A stretch of 64,000 nt of DNA from Mytilus edulis (taxonomy: Eukaryota > Mollusca > Bivalvia > Mytilida > Mytilidae). Where the stretch lies: contig NC_092348.1 in the NCBI RefSeq assembly GCF_963676685.1, positions 29,859,386 to 29,923,385 of the forward strand, written 5' to 3'. This document shows positions 12,605 through 23,600 of the stretch, piece after piece. The notes beneath the pieces were generated by a model. That model did no database searches. It worked only from the letters and a program-made list of their open reading frames with translations, and was not told the origin of the DNA. The translations under genes and the position numbers were made by a program. Positions within the stretch are counted from its first letter, which is position 1. Every line of letters starts with the position of its first letter.

Positions 12605-12725
12605 AATAAGATAAAAGAGGGACGAAAGATACCAAAGGGACTGTCAAACTCATAAATCGAAAATAAACTGACAACGCCATGAATAAAAATGAAAAAGACA
12701 AACAGACAAACAATAGTACACATGA
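12605..12725 (-). repeat. Retroelement tail fragment
   Basis: On the minus strand this gives the same sequence as the tails at 18,340-18,536 and 19,700-19,965: GTTTGTCTGTTTGTCTTTTT, then an ATGGCGTT-type block, TTTATTTTCGATTTATGAG and GGTATCTTTCGTCCCTC. It is a fragment of the 3' part of the reverse-transcriptase element at 17.3 kb. Confidence 0.6.
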
Positions 12726-14159
12726 CACAGATTACCTGCATTTGTGTTTCTTTTTTGGTAAAAATAATGAAATCAAAACAGACATCATTCGCGTTCAAAT
12801 CTATGTTTTATTCTAAATACTTTGCCATTTGAAAGCATTGAACACAAATATCTAAACGCAAATAATATGAAGTATAATTAACCTTCAATTTGTGAGGGGA
12901 CTTATTGTCAAAGAACAGATACCGTTATTAGAAGTCAAACCAAATACTAAATACACATTAAATCTAGTCATTAAGCAGTATGAGCAAAATTGAATATTGA
13001 AAAAAAAATGTTTGAATGAGTTTGAAAATACAGATGTTCCAACTACTTATTACCTAAACTTTTATTAACTAAAATATGTTGGATACTTATCTTATTTCCA
13101 AACATTGAAATGTGTAACGTTCCGCAGTTTAAAGTCAAGATTTTCGGCTTTACTTATGTGGGGCGTCGGTGATGGCAAAACTAATACTGAGGTGTATCAA
13201 ATTGTATTATTTGCTGCTTCAGTAATATTCATTAGAACAAGTTCAGTAAACCATATTGCACTGCTGATAATTGAATATGTTGACATTTTTTTTCATCTAC
13301 TAAAGTTTCAACAGACAATACCTTCATCAAGAAGACAACTGAGAAATGTATCTACATGTTTGTTGACCTATTAGAATATCTTATCTTGCTGATTTTTTTT
13401 ACTTGATAAAAACTATACTTCTCTATAAGTGACAAAATAATAGTCAAAAATGCAATAAATTCGGAAAAAGGTCGCTTAATAGTATTTATATAAAGATTTT
13501 AACAACAAATTTAGCAATGCGAACTTAATTCTAAAGTTAGCATTGTGGATTCTTTTGGCTTTAAAACAGTTTCAAAATAATAGACGTCAAAAACCCACAA
13601 AAACGTATTTAAAGGGCTCTTACTCCAATAAGGAGCCAACTAAAGATTACGGTTATGCAAACTTATTTCAAAACTTGTAATGTTGATAAGTTCTCTTACT
13701 CAAAGTGTATCATACGTATGTCTATAAAAATCACATTAGTAAAATTCTCAAATTTAAGAACAATGATTCCAACAAAAGATTGTCTTATAGTTGTGGTGTA
13801 AATATACATTTTTATTAATGTAAATGTATAATCAACTATATGCAAGGAAAATACCGTTAAAAAGTAAAATTGGCGTTTCTATTGCCGTAAATATTCAATA
13901 GAAAGTACGTTGGTAAGTCATGCGTAAAACATTTCAAACCAATGTTATCAAATACTATAATAGCTGGCTACTCTCATTGTTTGTAATATCAACAGGTATG
14001 TGATAACATTACTAGTATATTACAAGTATGTTTCTTTTAGTGCTAAGAACATTCCAAATATCGAGTTGTTCAATTTGTCAGTTTTGCAAGAGCAATTTAT
14101 TTGTCACTGATGTTCCAATGAATAGGTTTTCTATTCCATGATTTCATTTGTTAAAGGCT
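12726..14159. other. Non-coding stretch
   Basis: An 89-codon ORF at 13,105-13,374 has no recognisable domain, signal or splice context. Nothing else supported. Confidence 0.4.
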
Positions 14160-14760
14160 CTTTTCGTCCATATCAAATAAAATTGAGAATGGAAATGGGG
14201 AATGTGCCAAAGAGAAAACAACCCGACCATAGAAAAAAACAACAGCAGAAGGTCACCAACAGGTCTTCAATGTAGCGAAAAATTCCCGCACCCGGAGGCG
14301 TCCTTCAGCTGGCCGCTAAACAAATATATACTAGTTCAATGATAGTGAACACCATACTAATTTCCAAATTGAACACAAGAAACTAAAATTAAAATAATAC
14401 AAGACTAACAAAGGCCAGAGGCTCCTGACTTGGGACAGGCGCAAAAATGCGGCGGGGTTAAACATGTTTGTGAGATCTCAACCCTCCCCCTATACCTCTA
14501 GCCAATGTAGAAAAGTAAAAGCATAACAATACGCACATTAAAATTCAGTTCAAGAGAAGTCCGAGTCTGATGTCAGAAGATGTAACCAAAGAAAATAAAA
14601 AAAATGACAATAATACATAAATAACAGCAGACTACTAGCAGTTAACTGACATGCCAGCTCCAGACTTCAATTAAACTGACTGAAAGATTATGATTTCATC
14701 ATATGAACATCAGGCACAATCCTTCCCGTTAGGGGTTTAGTATCATACCATCCAAAGCAT
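14160..14760. repeat. Mussel-type interspersed repeat
   Basis: Shares GGCTCCTGACTTGGGACAGG, GCGGCGGGGTTAAACATG and CTCAACCCTCCCC with the element at 6766-7716, but has a different left part (GTGCCAAAGAGAAAACAACC, CACCCGGAGGCGTCCTTCAG). No intact ORF. Probably a related non-autonomous family. Confidence 0.55.
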
Positions 14761-15095
14761 TGAATGAATTTTCAATTCCTTTTATATTACGCTATTTAAA
14801 CGTTGACTTGTTTAATTATATACCAATAAAATAAAATCATATTCATTTGTTGTATACATAATGTGATTACTTATGTAAGTATTTTTCTGACCACTTTTCG
14901 CTATTTTTTGTGTGTGTTTTATTGATTTTGTTTGTTTCTTTTTCCAATAGAATCAATGTCAATCTTCTTTTCCCAATCTCAGTGGTTAACAGATAGGTAA
15001 GTTAATATTGAGCGGAGACCTTGCTCTCTTCCAAACCATCAAGCTGATTCGAGTTCGTACGGCGTTGGTGCAAGTTTTTTTTTTATACATTTAAC

Positions 15096-15175
15096 ATAGA
15101 TATAAGAAGATGTGGTATTAGTGCCAATGCGACAACTCTCTATACAGGTACAACCTTCAAGGATGCATTTAGGCA
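15096..15175 (+). repeat. Terminal fragment of GAAGATGTGGT repeat
   Basis: ATATAAGAAGATGTGGTAT followed by GTGCCAATGCGACAACTCTC, matching the left end of the 6766 family. The copy stops after about 80 bp. Confidence 0.6.
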
Positions 15176-15234
15176 GCGCAATAGGAACAGTGAACAGGTT
15201 AGTTATAGAATGCCTTTAATTGCCCGAATAACAA

Positions 15235-15415
15235 ATGTTCCGGACCATATGAGTATTTGGACCATACGCGTATGGTCCTGACCATATGCGTATACTTATA
15301 TTGTCCGACCATACGCGTATGGTCCGACCGTATGCGTATGGTTGACCATATGAGTATGTATACTGGATTAGTTATTAACGGGCCGACAATATGAGTATTT
15401 GGACCATATAGATAT
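15235..15415 (+). repeat. Palindromic TACGCGTA element arm, copy 3
   Basis: Opens with ATGTTCCGGACCATATGAG and TATTTGGACC like copy 1, then runs through modules such as GGACCATACGCGTATGGTCC and GACCGTATGCGTATGG. Here the modules are ACCATA-type where copy 1 has ACCGTA, so the palindromes are conserved as palindromes while the bases change. Confidence 0.7.
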
Positions 15416-15901
15416 TTTTTCAAATATTAATAAACTTTATCTAAAAAAAGTTTCATCGCGAATTGTATTCTTAAATTTACGCTTAGGATGGCATTTACTT
15501 CCAAATGGTAACATAACTTTTACTGCATTTGCACGTCTTGATTGTGCACGATCCTTTGCAATTACACCATTTGCATTCGAGCAGAAAGCTAGCCTTCTTA
15601 TCAGCTGCGTGCAGTGATACCGAGGTATCGGGAAATTCCATAACAGCATTAAGAAATTATGGAAATATCTACCTAAAGTCGACATATTGCCATGCACTCG
15701 TAACAACAAGTCGGTAATGACTATATGTATAAAATGTGTTTACTGTAGTGATTACTGAGTAAAATTAAATGCAGGAAACTGCTTATTTTTTAAATATAAT
15801 ACAATGAAGTGACCTTTGATATCGTCTTTTTAATGACGTGACAACTACAAGGGTTAAACCTTATGAAGATTAAGGTGTTACCTGTAAACTTGTTAATTAC
15901 C
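15416..15901. other. Interior between two inverted palindromic arms
   Basis: About 490 bp flanked by inverted TACGCGTA arms, which makes 15,235-15,997 a candidate single element. A 90-codon minus-strand ORF (15,437-15,709, Arg/Lys-rich second half) lies inside, but no domain is recognised and both ends lack splice or promoter evidence. Confidence 0.35.
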
Positions 15902-15997
15902 CCGACCATACGCGTATGGTCGGACCATATGAATATATACCCATATGGTCATGACCGTACGCGTATTGTCCAAATACTCATATGGTCCGGATCATAT
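15902..15997 (-). repeat. Palindromic TACGCGTA element arm, copy 4 (inverted)
   Basis: The reverse complement starts ATGATCCGGACCATATGAG, then TATTTGGACAATACGCG, matching copy 3. Ends with GACCATACGCGTATGGTC. It pairs with copy 3 as inverted termini 0.76 kb apart. Confidence 0.7.
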
Positions 15998-16000
15998 TAA

Positions 16001-17111
16001 TTGTCAATCTTATTATAATATAGATCTCTGAATTCGTAAATTCGTGTTAAACAAACGTTCAAGTTCCGATGTATTTAAATCTAAATAAGATTGATTTGTG
16101 ATCCTTTTGTAACTGGTTACTGCAGTGATTTACTTGTATTTTCTAATCTGACTAAGTTAGATACTGCATCTATTTATGTTCGGTCGTTTCATAAGGTAGT
16201 ATATTTTTTTTACATCTTTAATCTAATATATATTCAAGGTATACCTTCATTTTGGGATTGTTCAATAGAATTACACAATCGGTCTAGTTCTTAACCTTAA
16301 TCATTTGTTAGTCATGTTAATGGTGTTGTAAGTTTATTTTATACTAGAACATATCCGCGAAATCGCGGAGAATTTAAGGAGAGGTATCAAAAGTCAAAGG
16401 TATTTGGGGACACATTTTTTTCCCTCCCCCGTTTTTCCAAATTCTGATTTTTATTCCTTCTATTTTTCTGTATACTCTGAACATACATATATACTATAAT
16501 TACTATAAATGGTCACTAATGTATTATATATATTATCAGTGACCGCCGTAAATACTAAAGAGCCCTCAAGTAAACCATTGGAATTTATAAGAAAATGTTT
16601 CATTATGAACAAACGTCTAGTATATTATAAGCATGCATTACTATACATAAAGTGTGTTTGATTTTTACTATTTATTCTCAGTTTACTAATCAATCCACTA
16701 CGGTCATTGATGTATTATATAGGCCCTCTCTATTTAATATACTTAATAGTCACCTGATGAAGTTTTGTAAAGATTTTATGACTGGAGAATTTCAGAATGG
16801 GTATCAAAAGTCATAGGTTCTTAGGGACATGACAATTGTTTTTATAGCCCGGCTCCTCATTTTTTTCTCCTAACAAAATCCCATTTTTTTTTCTATTAAT
16901 TTCAATAATGTTAGCGTTTATCTGTATATTCATTCATTACTAAAAATAAAGTGTATTTGCTTTTTACCGTCAGTTCTCTTATCGACCATCGCGTCATTAA
17001 CATATTATATAGAACCTCTCAGTCTATTTAATAAACTCTGTGACCGCCGTGGATAGTAAACTTGAAAATGATAAGCAGATAGTATATACACTTAGTCTTT
17101 ATTCATAGTCT
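16001..17111. other. Non-coding stretch with two diverged related halves
   Basis: The halves 16,350-16,620 and 16,750-17,060 share ordered blocks (GGTATCAAAAGTCA-AGGT, GGGACA, a T-rich tract, GTGACCGCCGT), so an old duplication is likely. TCCGCGAAATCGCGGA at 16,352-16,367 is a perfect 6-bp hairpin. No gene recognised. Confidence 0.4.
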
Positions 17112-17200
17112 TAAATAGATATAGGAAGATGTGGTATGAGTGCCAATGAGACAACTCTCCATCCAAATAACACTTTATAAAAGTAAACCATAATAGGTCA
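17112..17200 (+). repeat. Terminal fragment of GAAGATGTGGT repeat
   Basis: ATATAGGAAGATGTGGTATG, then GTGCCAATGAGACAACTCTC: the standard left end of this family, cut after about 90 bp. Confidence 0.65.
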
Positions 17201-17359
17201 TATTATTTGTATGTTCAAAGTACAGAAAAAAGCAAACCGGAAGTCTAGTCTGACTTAAAATTTCGTCCAATGATTCATTTTTACTTGAAGCAAGAAAACA
17301 AGATCGATAACACCATTTATTTTCCGAAAGCATATTATAAACCATATATATTATCAGCA

Positions 17360-18300
17360 ATCAAAGTCGGGCTTCAAAGTTATTGTGAAACTGCCTATTC
17401 TAGAGATGGGGTGAATCAGATGTGGATATTAAAAATTCCAAAGATCTTTAGAGTACTAGTACATACATTCTAACTTTCTTTAACCTTACAATAGTATTAA
17501 AACATTTTACTTTTCTAAACTTTACACAAGTATTCCACATTCAAAACTAAAAGACAAATTGAAAGAGCTGGTATTGCTTTGTGTCATAAAAAAAGAATGG
17601 CAAAGTGTCTTGTCTTAGGGAGGGATAAATCCTACTTATTAAAGGATCATTCTGATTCACACAGTTCTCTGAAACTGACAACGTCATATTTGTTACATTC
17701 GGGGGACGTGTTTTTCAACAGACTGTCGGCATTGAAATGGGAACCAATTGTGTCCATCTTTTTGCCGACTTATTTCCTTATTATTCAACTCTACTTTCCG
17801 CTATATAGATGATGTTCTCTCACTAAATAATTCAACATTTGGTGACTATGTTGAACGCATCTATCCCACCGAACTAGAGATAACGGATACAACAGATACA
17901 GTTAAGTAGGCCTTATATCTTGACTTACATCTAGAAATTGACAACGAGGGTCGGTTGAAAACAAAACTTTTCGACGAAAGAAATGATTTCAACTTTCCAA
18001 TTGTGAAAGTTCCATTTCTAAGTAGCAACATTCCATCAGCACCTGCATACGGGTTTTATATCTCCCAATTGATTCGATAAACCCGTGCTTGTATTTTCTA
18101 TCATGATTTACTTGATAGAGGGTTGCTGCTCACAAGGATGCTATCAAACCAAGAGTCCCAAATAACGAAGTTGAAATCATCCCTTCGTAAATTCTACGGA
18201 CGCTATCACGAGCTGGTTGACTGTTATGGAATAACCGTTTCACAGATGATATCGGATATTTTCCTTACGTCGTTACTACAATCCCCTTCCCTTTCATGAA
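17360..18300 (+). pseudogene. Decayed reverse transcriptase (YIDD), Penelope-like
   Basis: Spread over several frames are blocks of an RT domain: CETAYSRDGVNQMWIL (from about 17,382), a CLVLGRDKSY block (17,605), FRYIDDVLSLNN with the catalytic YIDD at 17,802-17,813, YLDLHLEID, FPIVKVPFLSSNIP, APAYGFYISQLIR and LKSSLRKFYGRYHELVD. In-frame stops (TAG near 17,907, TAA near 18,078) and several frameshifts break it. Block order and wording fit a repeat-borne RT common in bivalves. Assignment to the Penelope-like order is from memory of family patterns and less certain than the RT call itself. Confidence 0.7.
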
Positions 18301-18339
18301 TGTGATCTACCGAATTAAATAATTTACTGGATTTGTTAT

Positions 18340-18536
18340 AACATGAGCAACACCACTGAGATCACCCCTAGTTTTTTGTGGGATTCGTGTTACTTATTCT
18401 TTAGTTTTCTCTGTTGTGTCATGTGTACTATGGTTTGTCTGTTTGTCTTTTTCATGTTTAGCAGGTGATGTCATTTTTTTTTTTCGAGTTATGACTTTGA
18501 CTGTCCCTCAGGTATCTTTCGTCCCTCTATTATAGG
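18340..18536 (+). repeat. 3' tail of the RT element
   Basis: Begins around ATGAGCAACACCACTGAG, passes GTGTACTATGGTTTGTCTG and ends GGTATCTTTCGTCCCTC. The same tail occurs at 19,700-19,965 (plus) and 12,605-12,725 (minus), showing that it is a dispersed unit. The exon-like ORF at 18,541 begins immediately after it. Confidence 0.6.
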
Positions 18537-18540
18537 AGTT

Positions 18541-18864
18541 ATGTCTGTAGTGACAGATTTTGCTGGAAGATGTATTAAAACAAAGCTTGATTACATACCA
18601 AACATCATTCATACATTTGCACAGTTTCAATCTTGTATTTTGCATTCAACTTATCTGAACCAACTTTTGAACTGTCCCTTAGAAAATATTAATCCTGCCT
18701 TCGTGTTTAATGGTGAGTTCTTGCACGACATGTATTTTTCACTCAAAGAAACAAAAGAAGATATTATTGGACAATGTCTAACATCTGAGAAGTGTCATTT
18801 TGAGAGGTTTAATAAGATGTTAAAGTTTATGCAGAAGAGCGATTATATATGTGACAGCAAATGA
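18541..18864 (+). CDS. Uncharacterised exon-like ORF, 107 residues
   Basis: Open for 107 codons, ending in TGA at 18,862-18,864. It is supported as coding by its relative at 9169-9513, where amino-acid similarity is retained through a stop codon. Shared blocks are QFQSCI, QLLN-PLE, NPAFV-NG, LHDMY and HFE. No signal peptide, membrane segment or known domain is seen. A candidate AATAAA poly(A) signal follows 65 nt after the stop. The ATG at 18,541 abuts a retroelement tail, so the true 5' exon may lie elsewhere or be lost; treat it as a terminal exon or gene remnant. Confidence 0.45.
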   Translation: MSVVTDFAGRCIKTKLDYIPNIIHTFAQFQSCILHSTYLNQLLNCPLENINPAFVFNGEFLHDMYFSLKETKEDIIGQCLTSEKCHFERFNKMLKFMQKSDYICDSK

Positions 18865-18928
18865 ATCACGGGTGTTTTTTTCTCGTTAAGAACAACATAA
18901 GTATAAGTAGAAATCGAAATGTTTGTGC

Positions 18929-18934
18929 AATAAA
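18929..18934 (+). promoter_or_regulatory. Candidate poly(A) signal AATAAA
   Basis: AATAAA 65 nt after the stop of the 18,541-18,864 ORF, followed by a GT-rich stretch (CAGTGTACGT). Position suits a last exon. Confidence 0.35.
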
Positions 18935-19629
18935 CAGTGTACGTACAATTGATAATGTACAACATAAGATAAAATAATTTGTTGTTCCCTTGTTTTCCTC
19001 TTATGTTTTTTGTTTTTCTCTTATGGTTTATGTTTTCCCTCGGTTTTATTTTGTAACCCGAAGTTGTTTTCTCTCAATTGATATATAACTTGTGAACAGC
19101 GGTATACTACCGTTGCCTTTATATAGCACATTTGAGAACAAACAAGTCTTCAGTTGTATTTTGAATTTCCTTCAAAGTATATTAACATATCAAAACGTAA
19201 TGGGTACAAGTTTGAATACACTGTATTTACTTGATAGTGTCAAATGTTTTGCACAAATAAAGGAATCCTCAAAAGTTAACTCTGGTGTTCAATAGTTTAG
19301 CATTCATTACATATATACTTATGGATGTAAATGAACAAGATTAGACATATACTTTAATCTTATTCAACATCCTGATGTCGATGATGCATTTTTTAAGCGA
19401 AGTCCCTAAAATATCGATGTTGCTCATTCCTAAAGCTAAAAATATCTTTACAGTCTGAACCAGGATGAGGGAGCAGACGCTTTCAAAACGTTTTACAATA
19501 GAAGAAATTATCTAAAATATGTATACTGAACTAGATGCAGAAGTACAAAATCGTATGTAAATTACATTTTACATCACTTCTAAAAAAATATATATAGATA
19601 AATAAAATTTTATCGTGGAATACAATAAA

Positions 19630-19965
19630 AACGCTATGGAATAACCGTTTCTCAGATGATATCGGATACGTTTCTTAAGTCGTATCGAAATATTAGACTA
19701 TTTACCGGGTTTCTATTTCCATGAGCAAAACGACGGGTGTCACATGTGGAGCCGGATCTCCTACCCTTCCGGAGCATCTGAGATCACCCCCAGTTTTTGG
19801 TGGGGTTCGTGTTGCTCAGTCTTTATTTTTCTATGTGTTTTCTTGTGTACTATTATTTGTTGGTTTGTCTTTAACAATGGCGTTATCAGTTTATTTTCGA
19901 TTTATGAGGTTGACCCTTCCTCTGGTATCTTTCACCACTCTTTTAAAAATGGACAATCTATGTTA
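19630..19965 (+). repeat. Second RT-element 3' fragment
   Basis: Begins with the RT C-terminal block (GGAATAACCGTTTCTCAGAT, encoding GITVSQMISD as at 18,230) and continues through GAGCAAAACGACGGGTGTC, GGAGCATCTGAGATCACCCC and ACCCTTCCTCTGGTATCTTT. ORFs predicted across it (19,721-20,073) are translations of this repeat tail. Confidence 0.65.
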
Positions 19966-20005
19966 ATTCCATTACACAATCTATTTAAGCATTATAAAAA
20001 TCCAA

Positions 20006-20011
20006 TTTATT
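20006..20011 (-). promoter_or_regulatory. Candidate poly(A) signal AATAAA
   Basis: AATAAA on the minus strand, 183 nt after the stop of the collagen C4-like gene (TAA at 20,194-20,196). No closer canonical hexamer was seen. Confidence 0.35.
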
Positions 20012-20035
20012 GTACACAGTCTAAAAAGAGTAGTA

Positions 20036-20071
20036 TTTCGAGCAAACATTGTATGTCAACAAAGCATTATT
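20036..20071 (-). pseudogene. Relic of a C4-like C-terminal end
   Basis: The minus strand encodes NNALLTYNVCSK, nearly repeating the NNALLTCVVCSK end of the adjacent gene about 160 bp away. The first Cys has become Tyr. It looks like the last 12 codons of a second copy or a partial local duplication. Confidence 0.5.
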
Positions 20072-20193
20072 GATAAATGGTAGATAATGGAAAAAAACGT
20101 CAACATGCTATTACAGCAAAGTTTTTATCGTGTATTTGCAATCTATTTTTCAAATTACTTTTGGATTTATAAAAACAATATTCGTAAACAGCA

Positions 20194-20669
20194 TTATTTT
20201 GAACAAACAACGCATGTCAACAAAGCATTGTTGGTGTACGGTGGACACGGCAGTGAACCACAACGAGCTCTGACGGCATAGAAAAGTTTACCATTCTCGT
20301 TTGCGGACCCATGCTCAAGAACTTCCGGAAGGTTATCAAGACAGGCATACTGTGATGCTGATCGGGCGCTATTACTTCCACCGACAAGTTTTCCAAAGTA
20401 TTCGGTTTTCCATCCATCATAACACTTGCTTTTTCCTGGGATCATAAGAATAACAGATTGATGAGTTGTGTAACATACAGAACATGGCACATCATTATTA
20501 AATACTTTCGGCCCCAAAATGTTTTCTTCATATTCTCCTCCATACATAAAAGAACTTTCTCCCCACGGGTTTTGTATAGCAGTGTTTGTTATTAGGTTTG
20601 GGTCATGTGGAAGACAAACGTAGTCAGAAGCTGCACCACTATGGTCGTAATCGCCACCACCTGCTATAC
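20194..20669 (-). CDS. Exon 3 of the collagen C4-like gene
   Basis: Acceptor TTTTATAG precedes 20,669; the exon opens with GT completing a Gly codon, then ATA GCA GGT. It carries most of the Cys-rich domain and ends in TAA. The frame stays open upstream to an ATG at 20,722-20,724, but those codons (ending LNFI) do not fit the family, whereas the splice to exon 2 restores the motif VYTG-IAGG. Confidence 0.85.
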
Positions 20670-23600
20670 CTATAAAATTAAGTGCTGACACTTTAGAATT
20701 TTTCGCTTGTAACATTTTTAGCAAATTTTATTCACAGCCTTATAGGATCTTAAAGTATGGAAGTTGATGATGGAAATGTTTTACGACCTTAACTGGTTTC
20801 TTTTTTTATCTTTATTCATGCGACCTTGACTGGCTTGAAAGCCCCAAAATGACAATGTAAAACAATTCGAACAATAAACTAACGTCCTTATTTATGTACA
20901 AACAAGAATGTGTCCATAGTACACGGATGCCCTATCCGCACTATAATTTTCTATGTTCGCATTCTCGATGGATTTTTGGTCAACATTGTCAGATGTAATT
21001 TCTGATTTTTCATCCCAGTACGTAATTTTATGCTATTACAATTCATTTCATCTAGCAAATATAAAGTAGCTAGGAAGAATAAATCAGACAGTTTAACTAT
21101 TATAACTCCTTCAGTGGTCTGCGTTCTGATGATTGATCAGTGAAAATAATCGAAAGTCGTTCTCGATAAGGCTGTGAAATATTTTGGTTTCAAGTCGTCA
21201 CAAAACACTGGACATTATTTAAAAAGTTGTCACTTATTTGAAGATATAAACGACATTTTGATTTAATTGATGCCTCCTTTCATCTGTTCGTAATGCATGG
21301 CTGTGATTTCATAATGCACGGGTGTGAAATTATTTCATATGAATCTGATCCTACTGAATCATTTCTAAACAAAAAAGACTAAAAAATTATTAGTTAATTT
21401 TGAAGAATTATTTTACAAATGAAATTCATTTTTTGTTAGAATTACATTGCTACAGCTTAATTTGTGCGGTTTGAGGTTTTATATATTTTATAGTTTAGTT
21501 CAAATCGTGTGGCCAAAATATAAATGCTCGAAAGATACCCCAAAATACAATTTACAAACTAAGTAGAATGTTTATTTGTTTTAAAAATGCAAAACATCTA
21601 CTAGTATATACGAAATAGTGTAGACATGTCATCATGATGTACCGATATTGGGACAAATTAATTCGTCGAAACAAGCATACATTAGTCTTAGATTCATGAT
21701 TGAGTATAATTAGTTGATAGTGGCTTTGATCTAGCTGTCAGTAACTTCGAGTACACTCATATCAGTACTAAGTGTCTTTTTGTTGTTGGGATATAAAATT
21801 ACCCGTCCACGTCCACTCGGTGTTATGTTAGATGTATTTCTATTGGTATGCATCTGATAATTGAAGCCTTTTTCAACTGATTTTTGTAGTTCGTTCTTAT
21901 GTTTTCTGTTACGCGACCTGGTCGTGTGGTCTAGCGAGGCGAGGGAAGAACAAAAAAAATGCGAAAGCAAATTTACAGATATAACATTGTTGGATTGATG
22001 ATTAGACGAGTTCTTTATACATAATGTTCACAGCCATGTATCACCATCACTGCTGGTGATCCGATGGATAAATCTGTTGTAGAGTTGTCACTGACTCAGA
22101 AGTACTTATATAAATATATATATACAGTTGTTTGAATTTAAAAAAAAAATACGAGGTCAGTTAACCATAAATATGACCTGCTGGAGTAAACTGTTAACTG
22201 CATTTCTATATAACAAAAATAAAGATATGTTTTAATCATGTTGATCAAAACTTGGAGTATATAATTGTAAATATATACTCCCACTGTCGAATACCATTAC
22301 AAAATATAAAAATACCTGTGTATACTAATTCTGTTCCATTACCAGGACAGGTTTTCCTTCCCCATCTGGTGTAAACTGCGCCTAAAATAAATGTACAAGA
22401 CAATGTTTAGCCATAAACATCAGTATTGCACATGTTTCGATTTCAAATATTTTGGCCACGAGCATCACTGAAGAGACATGTATTGTCGAAATGCGCATCT
22501 GATGCAGAAAATTGGTACTGTTAATGTTATTTCAGTGGAACAGGTAGAGCATATCGAACAAATGAAAACTTTTCTGCAAAGCAAAGCGTTCAATTTTTAT
22601 TTTGTTTATTTTTGTTGCAATTGATTGGTCTTAATGTTTTAACTTAAAAAATGCTCAACAACAAAAAAATAAGTAATCGTTGTTATTTAAAAAAAGTATA
22701 TTGTCAGTGTTGTCCATCCATCGAAGAACAATGATCTATGCCTGAAATTGTTATACCAAAATGTTTTATAGACATTTCCTGAAAATGTATAACAATGATC
22801 GATGCCTGAAATTGTTATTATATGAAATGAAGTTTCTTTTTATATAATGATGGGAATTTTATACTTTTCAATCTATATTTCTGTAACAATTAAACCTTAG
22901 GTTTTATTGTGGACAGAGTATTACTTTATACGGTTAACTTCTGATTTTACCCATCAAGCTAATATCAACATCAATACGCTGTAATCAAAACATGATCGTG
23001 CTGAAATAACCATCCTTCTCCTTATCTCAATTCAATTCAATTCAAATTCAAAGCTTTATTTATAGTCGGCATGTTACATAACAAATAAACATAAGCTCTC
23101 TGAGCTTTTATAACCGACAAATGCATACATTTACATAACAAACATACACAATACAAATATTAAAACATAAAAGACATAGAACATACATTTCATGCACATT
23201 TAGGCTACACTATTTAAATACTATATTCTATACATGCATAAGAATAAGCACTAAAAGCAAACATAAAAAATAAAGCACAGCATTCACAAATTATAAAAAG
23301 CTAAGCAAACATTCACAAATTATAAAAAGCTAAGCAAACATTCACAAAAAGCAGCACTATTTTATTTCAAGCTGTAACATAAAATAAATAAAACTAAGCA
23401 CATGCATTGCAATGCATCTGTGGCGTAAATTTTCCCAACTCGAAAATTCTATGCGGCTGTGTTGTAATTCTGACTTGTAACAAACTGTATATGCTTTAGA
23501 ATAAGGTTGGCATAGAAAAAGAACAATATCCTTCCTGATTTCCATATTAAATTCATATAAACATGTCAGTTTCACATGTTAGAACATTGTACGATAAGAC

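Noticed and set aside
13105-13374. 89-codon ORF as a gene
   Set aside because: No recognisable domain, no related copy in the window, no splice or promoter context; length is unremarkable for AT-rich non-coding DNA.
16752-16790. Possible additional hammerhead (CTGATGA at 16,756)
   Set aside because: No GAAA or GAA follows at the right distance and neither stem II nor stem I can form.
19721-20073. 81- and 109-codon plus-strand ORFs
   Set aside because: They translate the dispersed retroelement tail also present at 18,340 and 12,605, and they run into the C4-like relic on the other strand.
20670-20724. ATG at 20,724 as the start of the C4-like protein
   Set aside because: The extra residues are not family-like and no signal peptide results, whereas a TTTTATAG acceptor at 20,670 joins in phase to a 66-nt exon carrying the missing family motif.
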